Positions 33,797 to 42,269 of a stretch of 64,000 nt of DNA are shown piece after piece (the stretch's first letter is position 1; each line of letters starts with the position of its first letter). Position numbers and translations under genes: made by a program. The stretch spans positions 1-64,000 of the forward strand of contig NZ_LHPC01000077.1 of assembly GCF_001297125.1 (NCBI RefSeq), read 5' to 3'. Source of the stretch: Pseudomonas sp. RIT-PI-q. Lineage in GTDB: Bacteria; Pseudomonadota; Gammaproteobacteria; Pseudomonadales; Pseudomonadaceae. The notes below the pieces were generated by a model. The model searched no databases. It was not told the origin of the DNA and saw nothing but the letters and a program-made list of their open reading frames with translations.

Positions 33797-34798
33797 ATGA
33801 ATGACTTACAGATCGACGGCTTCAAAACCGACGAAAACGCCGCGATGGTGTTATTGGTGGACGATCAGGCGATGATCGGCGAGGCCGTGCGACGGGGGCT
33901 GTCGAATGAAGACAATATCGACTTCCATTTCTGCGCCGACCCGCATCAGGCCATCGCCCAGGCGATCCGCATCAAGCCGACGGTGATTCTCCAGGACCTG
34001 GTGATGCCCGGCCTGGACGGTTTGACGCTGGTGCGCGAGTACCGCAACCACCCGGCGACCAAGGACATTCCGATCATTGTCCTGTCGACCAAGGAAGACC
34101 CGCTGATCAAGAGTGCAGCGTTCGCCGCCGGAGCCAACGACTACCTGGTGAAACTGCCGGACAATATCGAACTGGTGGCGCGCATCCGCTATCACTCGCG
34201 TTCCTACATGACCTTGCTGCAGCGTGATGCGGCTTATCGGGCGTTGCGGGTCAGCCAGCAGCAGTTGCTCGACACCAACCTGGTGCTGCAACGCCTGATG
34301 AACTCGGACGGCCTGACCGGGCTGTCGAACCGTCGGCATTTCGATGAATACCTGGAGCTTGAGTGGCGACGCTCACTGCGTGACCAGAGCCAATTGTCGT
34401 TGCTGATGATCGATGTGGACTACTTCAAGTCCTACAACGACAGCTTCGGCCACCTTGAAGGCGATGAAGCCTTGCGCAAAGTGGCCACAGCCATCCGTGA
34501 CGCCAGCGCCCGCCCTTCGGACCTGCCGGCCCGTTACGGCGGTGAAGAATTCGCCCTGGTGCTGCCCAATACGTCGCTGGGCGGTGCCCGGCTGGTGGCG
34601 GAAAAACTGCGCCAAACCGTGGCGGCGCTGAAAATTCCGCACATATTCCCGGTTGAAGGTTCGATCCTGACCATCAGCATCGGCTTGTCGACCATGACCC
34701 CGCAACCGGGCGGCGATTGCCGTCAATTGATTTCGGCGGCGGACAAAGGGCTGTACCTGGCGAAGAACAATGGGCGGAATCAGGTCGGCATCGAATAA
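33797..34798 (+). CDS. wspR: Response regulator diguanylate cyclase WspR
   Basis: The 333-residue protein has a receiver domain with Asp67 (ILQDLVMPGLDG), a coiled-coil linker (about 145-175) and a GGDEF domain. The active site GGEEF is at 248-252 and the inhibitory I-site RPSD at 239-242. It makes cyclic di-GMP when phosphorylated by WspE, promoting biofilm formation and surface attachment. Both catalytic and product-inhibition residues are intact. It lies 48 bases after wspF and is the output of the operon. Confidence 0.94.
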   Translation: MNDLQIDGFKTDENAAMVLLVDDQAMIGEAVRRGLSNEDNIDFHFCADPHQAIAQAIRIKPTVILQDLVMPGLDGLTLVREYRNHPATKDIPIIVLSTKEDPLIKSAAFAAGANDYLVKLPDNIELVARIRYHSRSYMTLLQRDAAYRALRVSQQQLLDTNLVLQRLMNSDGLTGLSNRRHFDEYLELEWRRSLRDQSQLSLLMIDVDYFKSYNDSFGHLEGDEALRKVATAIRDASARPSDLPARYGGEEFALVLPNTSLGGARLVAEKLRQTVAALKIPHIFPVEGSILTISIGLSTMTPQPGGDCRQLISAADKGLYLAKNNGRNQVGIE

Positions 34799-34817
34799 CC
34801 ACTGCTGAACTACGCTC

Positions 34818-35025
34818 CTGTAGCAGCTGTCGAGCCCGCGAGGCTGCGTCTGCGGTGCTCCTGAAAAAACCGCGCCCTGTAGCAGCTGTCGAGCCTGCGA
34901 GGCTGCGTTCGAGGACGAAGTCCTCGCCACCCCTGCGCACGCGGTTCTCCTGAACGACCGCGTTGTCCGGTTTTACGACGGCTGCGCCGCCGAACGCAGC
35001 CTCGCAGGCTCGACAGCTGCTACAA
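34818..35025. repeat. Three-ended palindromic repeat, CTGTAGCAGCTGTCGAG type
   Basis: Two direct copies of CTGTAGCAGCTGTCGAGCC (34818 and 34877) are followed by one inverted copy ending GCTCGACAGCTGCTACA near 35025. This looks like a doublet with an extra end. It fills the 348-base gap between wspR and prfB. Confidence 0.85.
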
Positions 35026-35146
35026 GGGTTTCGCGGTGTTCCGGCAAAAACCATTCGCCCTTAAAGCCGCCAAGCGGGCTGCCGTGACAGCCTGATTACG
35101 GTATACTCGCCGGCTTTCAAAAGTTCGCCAACGAGTGCTGCCCGCC

Positions 35147-36242
35147 ATGGAAATCAACCCGATCCTTAACAGTATCAAGGACCTGTCCGAGCGCTCCGAA
35201 ACTATTCGGGGGTATCTTTGACTACGATCAAAAGCATGAGCGTCTGACTGAAGTCAATCGCGAGCTTGAAGATCCGGCTGTCTGGAACAACCCGTCGTAC
35301 GCTCAGGAACTGGGCCGCGAGCGGTCCCTGCTGGCGCAGATCGTCGAAACCCTCGACGAAATGCACACTGGCCTGGCCGACGCCAAAGACCTGCTGCTGA
35401 TGTCCGCAGAGGAAGAAGACCAGGCTGCCGTCGATGACGTCGCCGCCGAAGTCGAGCGTCTGCGCGAATCCCTGGAAAAACTCGAATTCCGTCGCATGTT
35501 CAGCGGTGAAATGGACGCCAACAACGCCTACCTGGACATCCAGGCCGGCTCCGGCGGTACCGAGGCCCAGGACTGGGCCAACATCCTGCTGCGCATGTAC
35601 CTGCGTTGGGCTGACAAACGCGGTTTCGACGCGACCATCATGGAACTGTCGGCCGGTGAAGTCGCCGGGATCAAGGGCGCCACGGTCCACATCAAGGGCG
35701 AATACGCCTTTGGCTGGTTGCGTACCGAAATCGGCGTGCACCGTCTGGTGCGTAAAAGCCCGTACGACTCCGGCAACCGCCGCCACACCTCGTTCTCGGC
35801 CGTGTTCGTGTCGCCGGAAATCGATGACAACATCGAAATCGACATCAACCCGTCGGACCTGCGCATCGATACCTACCGCTCCTCCGGTGCCGGTGGTCAG
35901 CACGTAAACACCACCGACTCGGCCGTACGGATTACTCACGTACCGACCAACACCGTGGTCAGCTGCCAGAACGAACGCTCCCAGCACGCCAACAAAGACA
36001 CCGCGATGAAAATGTTGCGGGCGCGCTTGTACGAGCAGGAAGTGCAGAAACGCAACGCCGCCTCCCAGGCCCTGGAAGACACCAAGTCGGACATCGGCTG
36101 GGGTCACCAGATCCGCTCGTATGTACTCGATGCGTCGCGAATCAAGGATTTGCGCACTAACATCGAACGCAGCGACTGCGACAAGGTGCTCGACGGCGAC
36201 ATCGACGAATACCTGGTAGCGAGCCTGAAACAAGGCCTGTAA
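35147..36242 (+). CDS. prfB: Peptide chain release factor 2 (with +1 frameshift)
   Basis: Translation starts at ATG 35147, reads 24 codons to CTT followed by an in-frame TGA (35219-35221), and shifts +1 to GAC TAC, giving a 364-residue RF2. The GGQ motif lies in SSGAGGQHVN, and RF2-specific recognition residues lie in VRKSPYDSGNRRHTSF; the usual SPF tripeptide is SPY here. RF2 releases peptides at UGA and UAA. The position equivalent to E. coli 246 is Ser, as in most species. The gene lies between wspR and lysS, the usual prfB-lysS order. Confidence 0.95.
35207..35222 (+). other. Programmed +1 frameshift site of prfB
   Basis: CGGGGG acts as an internal Shine-Dalgarno-like element three bases before CTT TGA C. 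The ribosome slips forward at CTT when UGA is read slowly, so low RF2 raises RF2 synthesis. This is the classical autoregulatory arrangement of E. coli prfB, with AGGGGG replaced by CGGGGG. Confidence 0.95.
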
Positions 36243-36279
36243 GACATGCAATACCGGATCGGCTGACACACTGCGATCC

Positions 36280-36327
36280 CTGTGGGAGCGGGCTTGCCCG
36301 CGATCCCCGGCCGCAGGCCGGGGGCAA
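36280..36327. repeat. Single REP end plus GC hairpin between prfB and lysS
   Basis: CTGTGGGAGCGGGCTTGCCC is present once, without its inverted partner, followed by the hairpin CCCCGGCCGCAGGCCGGGG. This appears to be a solitary REP unit between two co-oriented genes. Confidence 0.75.
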
Positions 36328-36354
36328 CGAACCTGTGATGGAATATTTAAAGAC

Positions 36355-37857
36355 ATGAGCGACCTAGAACTCGACCCGCAAGCCCTGCAACAGGAAGAAA
36401 ACTCCCTGATCGCCCTGCGCAAGGAAAAGCTGGCTGCCGAGCGCGCCAAGGGCAATGCCTTCCCGAACGACTTCCGCCGCGAAAACTACTGCGAAGACTT
36501 GCAGAAACAGTACGCGGACAAGACCAAGGAAGAGCTGGCAGAGGCTGCAATCCCGGTCAAGGTTGCCGGTCGCATCATGCTCAACCGTGGCTCGTTCATG
36601 GTGATCCAGGACATGACCGGTCGCATTCAGGTCTACGTCAACCGTAAGACTCTGTCCGAAGAAACCCTGGCCGCGGTGAAAACCTGGGACATGGGCGACA
36701 TCATTGCAGCCGTTGGCACCCTGGCGCGCTCCGGCAAGGGCGACCTGTACGTCGAAATGACTGAAGTGCGCCTGCTGACCAAGTCGCTGCGCCCACTGCC
36801 GGACAAACACCACGGCCTGACCGACACCGAACAGCGCTACCGTCAGCGCTACGTTGACCTGATCGTCAACGAAGACGTGCGCCAGACCTTCCGTGTGCGT
36901 TCGCAAGTGATTGCGCACATCCGCAGCTTCCTGATGCAGCGTGACTTCCTGGAAGTGGAAACGCCGATGCTGCAAACCATTCCGGGTGGCGCGGCGGCCA
37001 AGCCGTTCGAGACTCACCACAACGCGCTGGACATGGGCATGTTCTTGCGCATTGCGCCTGAGCTGTACCTCAAACGCCTTGTGGTTGGCGGGTTTGAGAA
37101 AGTGTTCGAGATCAACCGCAACTTCCGTAACGAAGGCGTTTCGACTCGTCACAACCCTGAATTCACCATGTTGGAGTTCTACCAGGCTTACGCCGACTAC
37201 GAAGACAACATGGACCTGACCGAAGAACTGTTCCGCGAACTGGCGCAGCTGGTCCTGGGCAGCACCGACGTCCCTTATGGCGACAAAGTGTTCCACTTCG
37301 GCGAGCCGTTCGTGCGTCTGTCGGTGTTCGACTCGATCCTCAAGTACAACCCTGAGCTGACCGCCGACGACCTGAACGACATCGACAAGGCGCGTGCCAT
37401 CGCCAAGAAGGCCGGCGCCAAGGTGCTGGGCTTCGAAGGTCTGGGCAAACTGCAGGTGATGATTTTCGAAGAGCTGGTCGAGCACAAGCTGGAACAGCCG
37501 CACTTCATTACCCAGTACCCGTTCGAAGTGTCGCCGCTGGCCCGTCGCAACGATGACAACCCGAACGTCACCGACCGTTTCGAGCTGTTCATCGGTGGCC
37601 GTGAAATCGCCAACGCCTACTCCGAGTTGAACGACGCGGAAGACCAGGCAGAGCGCTTCATGGCGCAGGTGGCCGACAAGGACGCCGGCGACGACGAAGC
37701 CATGCACTACGACGCCGACTTCGTTCGCGCGCTGGAGTACGGCATGCCGCCAACGGCCGGTGAAGGCATCGGCATCGACCGTCTGGTGATGCTGCTGACC
37801 AACTCCCCGTCGATCCGCGACGTGATCCTGTTCCCGCACATGCGGCCGCAAGCGTAA
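36355..37857 (+). CDS. lysS: Lysyl-tRNA synthetase (class II)
   Basis: The 500-residue enzyme has an N-terminal OB-fold anticodon-binding domain (about 60-170, AGRIMLNRGSFMVIQDMTG) and a class II catalytic core. Motif 1 is near FLEVETPMLQTIPGGAAAKPF, motif 2 in EINRNFRNEGVSTRHNPEFT, and motif 3 in GEGIGIDRLVMLLTNSPSIRD. It charges tRNA-Lys. It follows prfB by about 110 bases, as in many Gammaproteobacteria, and is closed by a strong terminator at 37869. Confidence 0.96.
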   Translation: MSDLELDPQALQQEENSLIALRKEKLAAERAKGNAFPNDFRRENYCEDLQKQYADKTKEELAEAAIPVKVAGRIMLNRGSFMVIQDMTGRIQVYVNRKTLSEETLAAVKTWDMGDIIAAVGTLARSGKGDLYVEMTEVRLLTKSLRPLPDKHHGLTDTEQRYRQRYVDLIVNEDVRQTFRVRSQVIAHIRSFLMQRDFLEVETPMLQTIPGGAAAKPFETHHNALDMGMFLRIAPELYLKRLVVGGFEKVFEINRNFRNEGVSTRHNPEFTMLEFYQAYADYEDNMDLTEELFRELAQLVLGSTDVPYGDKVFHFGEPFVRLSVFDSILKYNPELTADDLNDIDKARAIAKKAGAKVLGFEGLGKLQVMIFEELVEHKLEQPHFITQYPFEVSPLARRNDDNPNVTDRFELFIGGREIANAYSELNDAEDQAERFMAQVADKDAGDDEAMHYDADFVRALEYGMPPTAGEGIGIDRLVMLLTNSPSIRDVILFPHMRPQA

Positions 37858-37868
37858 GTGTTTCAATT

Positions 37869-37896
37869 AAAAAGCCGCCTATTCAGGCGGCTTTTT
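37869..37896 (+). terminator. Intrinsic terminator after lysS
   Basis: AAAAAGCCGCCT pairs with AGGCGGCTTTTT around an ATTC loop, with the T-tract in the right arm. It lies 11 bases after the lysS stop. Confidence 0.93.
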
Positions 37897-37956
37897 ATTG
37901 CCTGTCTGGTACAAACGTATCAACTTGTTGCTTTCATCTGAGAGGAAAGACCTGTC

Positions 37957-38673
37957 GTGAATCATGCAATTGCTCAAGAAGGTGCAGCGGGTGTCGCCAC
38001 TGCGGTCGCTGAAAGTGTTCAGTACCAGGGCCGCAAGGCCAGCCGACAGGGCAGTGAGCAGCGTCGCCAGGACATTCTCGATGCAGCCATGCGCATTGTC
38101 GTGCGCGATGGCGTGCGGGCCGTGCGTCACCGTGCGGTGGCGGCGGAGGCCGGTGTGCCGCTGTCGGCCACCACTTACTATTTCAAGGATATCGATGACC
38201 TGCTCACCGATACCTTCGCCCAATACGTGGAACGCAGCGCGGCCTTCATGGCCAAGCTGTGGGCCAACAACGAGGGATTGCTCCGGGAAATGGTCGCCTA
38301 TGGCGATGGCAGCCCGGAGTCCCGTTCGCAGTTGGCGGACGACATTGCGCGGCTGACGTCCGACTATGTGCACCGCCAATTGCAGAACCGTCGCGAGCAT
38401 TTGATGGCCGAGCAGGCATTCCGTCAGGAAGCGCTGTTGAACCCGCGCCTGGCGGAGTTGGTGCGCTCGCATCAGCAAATTCTCCTGCAGGGCACCTGCC
38501 ATTTTTTCGAGGTGCTGGGTTCCCGCGAGCCACAACAGGATGCCAAAGTGTTGACGGCCATTATCGGACGGATGGAATATCAGGGCCTGCTCAACGACGC
38601 CGAGCCTGTTGCCGAAGAGGAAATGCTCGGCATCCTCACGCGCTACATGCACTTGGTACTGGCGTCGGTGTAA
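37957..38673 (+). CDS. TetR-family transcriptional regulator
   Basis: The 238-residue regulator starts at GTG 37957 behind GAGGAAAG. It has a basic N-terminal tail (GRKASRQGSEQRRQDILDAA) and a TetR helix-turn-helix (about 35-80; VRAVRHRAVAAEAGVPLSAT then TYYFKDIDDLL). The C-terminal ligand domain is all-helical. Its gene follows lysS as PA3699 does in P. aeruginosa. Its target genes cannot be read from the sequence; no adjacent divergent gene is present. Confidence 0.85.
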   Translation: MNHAIAQEGAAGVATAVAESVQYQGRKASRQGSEQRRQDILDAAMRIVVRDGVRAVRHRAVAAEAGVPLSATTYYFKDIDDLLTDTFAQYVERSAAFMAKLWANNEGLLREMVAYGDGSPESRSQLADDIARLTSDYVHRQLQNRREHLMAEQAFRQEALLNPRLAELVRSHQQILLQGTCHFFEVLGSREPQQDAKVLTAIIGRMEYQGLLNDAEPVAEEEMLGILTRYMHLVLASV

Positions 38674-38693
38674 TCCCGGGGGGGCACCGCACC

Positions 38694-38789
38694 CCTGTAG
38701 GAGCGAGGCTTGCCCGCGAAGGCGGCTTAACATTCAACATCGATGTTGACTGACATATCGCCTTCGCGGGCAAGCCTCGCTCCTACAGG
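38694..38789. repeat. REPIN with palindromic core spacer
   Basis: CCTGTAGGAGCGAGGCTTGC and its complement flank a spacer with AACATTCAACATCGATGTTG, itself nearly palindromic. A very similar spacer lies in the REPIN at 40718-40805. Confidence 0.88.
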
Positions 38790-38831
38790 GGCGGTGACCA
38801 TTTGGGGCGTTGTGTTCATAGGGAGTGTTGA

Positions 38832-39386
38832 ATGAAAGCCTGGCGTGTCGTTGTGATCGCCTTGTCGTTCCTGCTGCTCAGTGGCTGTCTGGTGACCTTC
38901 AAGGAGCCACTGCCCGACAGCGACCCCGCGCCCAAAGGGTTACTCGGCAAATGGACCAGCACCAATGCCTGGGGTGAACCGCTGAACCTGGAACTGACGC
39001 GCATCGGCGACCATCACTACCAGGCGGTCAGTTATTTCAAAGCCAGACCCAAGGAACGCGAAGCCTATCCGTTCACGGTGACGCGCCATGGCAGCCGCTG
39101 GTATCTGTCGGCGAAAGTGCCGGCGCAATTCGGCGGGCATTTCACCCTTTTCGGTTTTGAACTCACTGACAAACATGAGTTGGTTGTCTACAACCTCGAC
39201 CTCGAGCAGATCAACCAGGCGTTGAAACAAAAGGTCCTGAGCGGCGAAGGCTACCAGACCGACGACGGCGACGGCGTGCTGATCAATACCAGCATGGATC
39301 AGGTGTTCGCCTACCTCGACGACCCGGCCAACTCTGATGTGTTCGTCGAGGCGGTGCGCTACCAGCGCCTGGCCAAAGCCAAATAA
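38832..39386 (+). CDS. Putative outer-membrane lipoprotein
   Basis: The 184-residue protein has a lipoprotein signal peptide with lipobox LLSGC (Cys at 20), followed by LVTFKEPLPDSDPAPKG. The mature part is probably beta-rich (LLGKWTSTNAWGEPL, FTLFGFELTDKHELVVYNLD). It resembles conserved lipoproteins after the TetR gene in other Pseudomonas. The function is unknown. It is followed by the QEGLA gene within 36 bases, so the two are probably co-transcribed. Confidence 0.75.
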   Translation: MKAWRVVVIALSFLLLSGCLVTFKEPLPDSDPAPKGLLGKWTSTNAWGEPLNLELTRIGDHHYQAVSYFKARPKEREAYPFTVTRHGSRWYLSAKVPAQFGGHFTLFGFELTDKHELVVYNLDLEQINQALKQKVLSGEGYQTDDGDGVLINTSMDQVFAYLDDPANSDVFVEAVRYQRLAKAK

Positions 39387-39422
39387 TCCCAGTACGCAAC
39401 GGTTTTTCTACAGGAGTTTCGG

Positions 39423-40700
39423 GTGGACGATTACCAGCAGTCGATACGCATTTTGTCCGATCGCATTGTGCTGGCGCAGACGCCGATCCGCGTCCTCGAT
39501 GCGGTCAAATGGGACGACAGCATCCGCAAGGGTTTTCTCAAGGCCAAGGGCAAGGAAATGCCGGCGGTGGACCGCGATTACTACTTGAACCGGCCGCTGT
39601 CCTTCGACTCCAGCAAAGTGAAACTGGAATTCCAGAACATCGAGCGCGACATCACCCGCCAGCTCGGCCAGTTCAACCCGGTCGGCCAGATCATGCGTCG
39701 CATGTGCAAGGAATACCGGATGGTGGTGCGCATGCTCGAAGCGCGCGGCACCGAGGATTTCGGGCTGATTTCCCAGGAGCTGTACGGCGCCGCGTCCGAC
39801 GCGTTCCACGCCGGTGACCCGACCCTGGCCGACCTCGGCCTGATGATGTCCGACTACCTGAATAACATCGATGGCCGTGGCGACCTGAAGGATGAGCCGA
39901 AAATCCTCACCGCCAAGGACGCGGTCAGCCTGCTGCAACATCGGTTGAACAAGGTGTTTGGCGAGGCTGAAGAAACCATTCGGGTGTTCGAGTCTGACGG
40001 GATCGTCGCCGATGCGGCCGCCGGTGCCGACTACATCAAGATCCGCGCCGATGCGATGTTCAACGACCGCGACGTACGTGCCCTGGAAGTCCATGAAGGC
40101 CTGGTGCATGTCGGCACCACGCTCAACGGCCTGAACCAGCCGATCTGCACCTTCCTCTCCAAAGGCCCGCCGTCGTCGACGGTGACCCAGGAAGGCCTGG
40201 CGATCCTGATGGAAATCATCACCTTCGCCTCGTACCCGAGCCGCCTGCGCAAACTGACCAACCGTACCCGTGCCATTCACATGGTGGAGGAGGGCGCGGA
40301 CTTTTTGCAGATCTTCGAATTCTTCCGCGAGCAAGGTTTCGAAATGGCCGAAAGCTATGGCAACGCCAGTCGGGTTTTCCGTGGCTCGGTGCCGACAGGT
40401 CTGCCATTTACCAAAGACTTGTCCTACCTCAAGGGCTTTATCATGGTTTACAACTACATTCAGTTGGCCGTGCGTAAAGGCAAGCTTGAGCAGATACCAC
40501 TGCTGTTTTGCGGCAAGACCACGCTGGAAGACATGCGCACCTTGCGCCAGTTGGTGGATGAAGGCCTGGTGGTGGCACCGAAGTATTTGCCGGATCAGTT
40601 CCGCGACCTGAACGCACTGTCGGCGTGGATGTGCTTCTCCAACTTCCTCAATCACCTGAGTCTGGACCGGATCGAAGCGGATTACTCGAACATCCTTTAA
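39423..40700 (+). CDS. QEGLA-motif protein (DUF1704), putative zinc carboxypeptidase
   Basis: The 425-residue protein belongs to the flavohemoglobin-expression-modulating QEGLA family (DUF1704). It carries an HExxxH zinc motif (HEGLVH, about 223-228) and the name-giving TQEGLAILMEI downstream, which supplies the third metal ligand. The same family in eukaryotes (MATCAP) removes C-terminal tyrosine from tubulin, so a peptidase activity on a protein C-terminus is plausible but unproven in bacteria. GTG 39423 is preceded by AGGAG. It follows a lipoprotein gene. Confidence 0.8.
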   Translation: MDDYQQSIRILSDRIVLAQTPIRVLDAVKWDDSIRKGFLKAKGKEMPAVDRDYYLNRPLSFDSSKVKLEFQNIERDITRQLGQFNPVGQIMRRMCKEYRMVVRMLEARGTEDFGLISQELYGAASDAFHAGDPTLADLGLMMSDYLNNIDGRGDLKDEPKILTAKDAVSLLQHRLNKVFGEAEETIRVFESDGIVADAAAGADYIKIRADAMFNDRDVRALEVHEGLVHVGTTLNGLNQPICTFLSKGPPSSTVTQEGLAILMEIITFASYPSRLRKLTNRTRAIHMVEEGADFLQIFEFFREQGFEMAESYGNASRVFRGSVPTGLPFTKDLSYLKGFIMVYNYIQLAVRKGKLEQIPLLFCGKTTLEDMRTLRQLVDEGLVVAPKYLPDQFRDLNALSAWMCFSNFLNHLSLDRIEADYSNIL

Positions 40701-40717
40701 GGCTGGCGGGGACCATT

Positions 40718-40805
40718 GTGGGAGCGGGCTTGCCCGCGATGGCGGCTTAACATTCAGCATTCATGTTGGCAGTGACACCGCTATCGCGGGCAAGCCCGCT
40801 CCCAC
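40718..40805. repeat. REPIN, GTGGGAGCGGGCTTGCCCGCGAT type
   Basis: Inverted GTGGGAGCGGGCTTGCCCGC ends flank the spacer GGCGGCTTAACATTCAGCAT, which is almost the same as that of 38694-38789 although the outer ends belong to different subtypes. Confidence 0.88.
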
Positions 40806-40862
40806 TGGTTCATTTTTTGCCACAAGATCCTGTGCCAACCCATTTTCGCGAGGTTTCAACGG

Positions 40863-41777
40863 ATGAGAATCCTCGGTATTTTTTTCCTGCTCCTGACCCT
40901 CGGCGGTTGCAGCTCGCTGCTGTTCTACCCCGAGCCCGGCCAGTTGTTCACCCCGGAAAAAGCCAAGCTCGGATACCGCGACGTCACCCTGGTCACCGCC
41001 GACGGCCTCAAGCTGCACGGTTGGTGGTTGCCAGCGAAAAAAGGGGTCGAGGTCAAAGGCACGGTGCTGCACCTGCACGGCAACGGCGGCAACCTGCCGA
41101 TGCACCTGGGCGGCAGTTGGTGGTTGCCCGAGGAAGGTTATCAAGTGCTGCTGGTGGACTATCGCGGATACGGTTTGTCCGAGGGAGAACCGTCGCTGCC
41201 GGCGATTTATCAGGACATCGATGCGGCGTTCAAATGGCTCGACGAGGCGCCGGAGGTCAAGGGCAAGCCGCTGATCCTCCTTGGCCAGAGCCTCGGCGGG
41301 TCGATGGCCGTGCATTACCTCGTGCAGCATCCCGAGCGGCAGAAACAACTCAAGGCCTTTGTCATGGACGGCGTGCCCGCCAGCTACCGCAGTGTCGGTC
41401 GCTATGCGTTGAGCAACTCATGGGTGTTCTGGACGTTCCAGGTCCCGCTGTCGTGGCTGGTGCCGGACGGTGATAGCGCGATCAACTCGATGGCGCAGCT
41501 CAATGGCGTACCGAAACTGATCTACCACAGCATCGATGATCCGATCGTGCCTCTTTCCAACGGCATCCGTCTGTATCAAGCTGCGCCGCCGCCGCGCGTG
41601 CTGCAACTGACCCGTGGCGGCCATGTGCAGACGTTCGCCGACCCGGTCTGGCGCAAAGTCATGCTGCGCTATCTCGACGATCCGCAGCATTTCAACGGCC
41701 TGCGCCGCCTGGCTGAAGTCCCCAACTACCCGGCACCCCCGAATTCAGAAGCTGAACCACCAGAGAGCCCGCAATGA
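40863..41777 (+). CDS. Lipoprotein alpha/beta hydrolase
   Basis: The 304-residue protein has a lipobox LTLGGC (Cys at 16) and an alpha/beta hydrolase fold. The oxyanion region is HLHGNGGN, the nucleophile Ser lies in GQSLGGS, and candidate Asp and His lie in HSIDDPIVP and GGHVQTF. It resembles the BAMBI/YqiA-like esterases encoded at this place in Pseudomonas (PA3695). The substrate is unknown. The C-terminus is a Pro/Glu-rich tail (PAPPNSEAEPPESPQ). It overlaps the next gene by four bases. Confidence 0.85.
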   Translation: MRILGIFFLLLTLGGCSSLLFYPEPGQLFTPEKAKLGYRDVTLVTADGLKLHGWWLPAKKGVEVKGTVLHLHGNGGNLPMHLGGSWWLPEEGYQVLLVDYRGYGLSEGEPSLPAIYQDIDAAFKWLDEAPEVKGKPLILLGQSLGGSMAVHYLVQHPERQKQLKAFVMDGVPASYRSVGRYALSNSWVFWTFQVPLSWLVPDGDSAINSMAQLNGVPKLIYHSIDDPIVPLSNGIRLYQAAPPPRVLQLTRGGHVQTFADPVWRKVMLRYLDDPQHFNGLRRLAEVPNYPAPPNSEAEPPESPQ

Positions 41778-42103
41778 GTGAAGAACGTAACGCCATCCCG
41801 CTGATCATCACCGGTATCTGCAGCATCATCGGCACCGTCGGAGCCCTGTGGTTCTACGGTTACCTGCACTTCGCCAAGCCTGAGGATGCGTTGCTGCTCA
41901 GCGACTTCACCATGCTCAAGACCGTGCCGGGCGAAGACTACAAAATCTCCCTGGAACCGGCGGCCCAAGTGGCCCAGTGCATCGACGGCGTGCTGGTGAT
42001 GTTCGACACCGAACAAAAAGGCCTGAGCGGCGTATTGGTCAACAACAAGAAAAAAGCTGTGCGGTGCATGGGGCAGGACACCCCGCAGAAACTGCAACCG
42101 TAG
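41774..42103 (+). CDS. Hypothetical membrane-anchored protein, 109 residues
   Basis: The protein has one N-terminal transmembrane helix (IPLIITGICSIIGTVGALWF, about 8-27) and a periplasmic ~80-residue domain with two Cys (AAQVAQCIDGVLVMF and KAVRCMGQ), which could form a disulfide. It overlaps the hydrolase gene (ATGA), so the two probably act together. I do not recognise the family. Confidence 0.75.
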   Translation: MSEERNAIPLIITGICSIIGTVGALWFYGYLHFAKPEDALLLSDFTMLKTVPGEDYKISLEPAAQVAQCIDGVLVMFDTEQKGLSGVLVNNKKKAVRCMGQDTPQKLQP

Positions 42104-42112
42104 CGCGTCTTG

Positions 42113-42202
42113 AAAGATCGCAGCCTCGTTTCTCTCGACAGCTCCTACAGGGACAGTGTGTTTCTGTAGGAGCTGTCGAGAGAAACGAGGCTGCGATCTT
42201 TT
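42113..42202. repeat. Perfect 38-bp-arm palindrome
   Basis: AAAGATCGCAGCCTCGTTTC at the left and GAAACGAGGCTGCGATCTTT at the right continue inward as exact complements to CTCCTACAG/CTGTAGGAG around a short loop. It is a close relative of 419-517, with TCTCTCGACAGC instead of TCACTCGACAGC, and it stands directly before a terminator. Confidence 0.9.
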
Positions 42203-42216
42203 GATCTTAAAAAACG

Positions 42217-42250
42217 AAAGCCCCGCCTGATCAAATCAGGCGGGGCTTTT
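42217..42250. terminator. Bidirectional intrinsic terminator
   Basis: AAAGCCCCGCCTGAT pairs with ATCAGGCGGGGCTTT around a CAA loop. A-rich upstream and T-rich downstream ends allow it to work for the genes converging from both sides (41774-42103 and 42270-43061). Confidence 0.92.
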
Positions 42251-42269
42251 ATGCATCAGCGATTCGAGC

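Noticed and set aside
36364..37866. 500-codon minus-strand open frame opposite lysS
   Set aside because: It matches lysS almost exactly in extent and has no domain of its own; lysS has all class II synthetase motifs.
38694..40805. Repeated palindromes as a possible CRISPR array
   Set aside because: The repeats occur as isolated inverted doublets hundreds or thousands of bases apart, between genes, without regular spacers or cas genes; they are REPINs.
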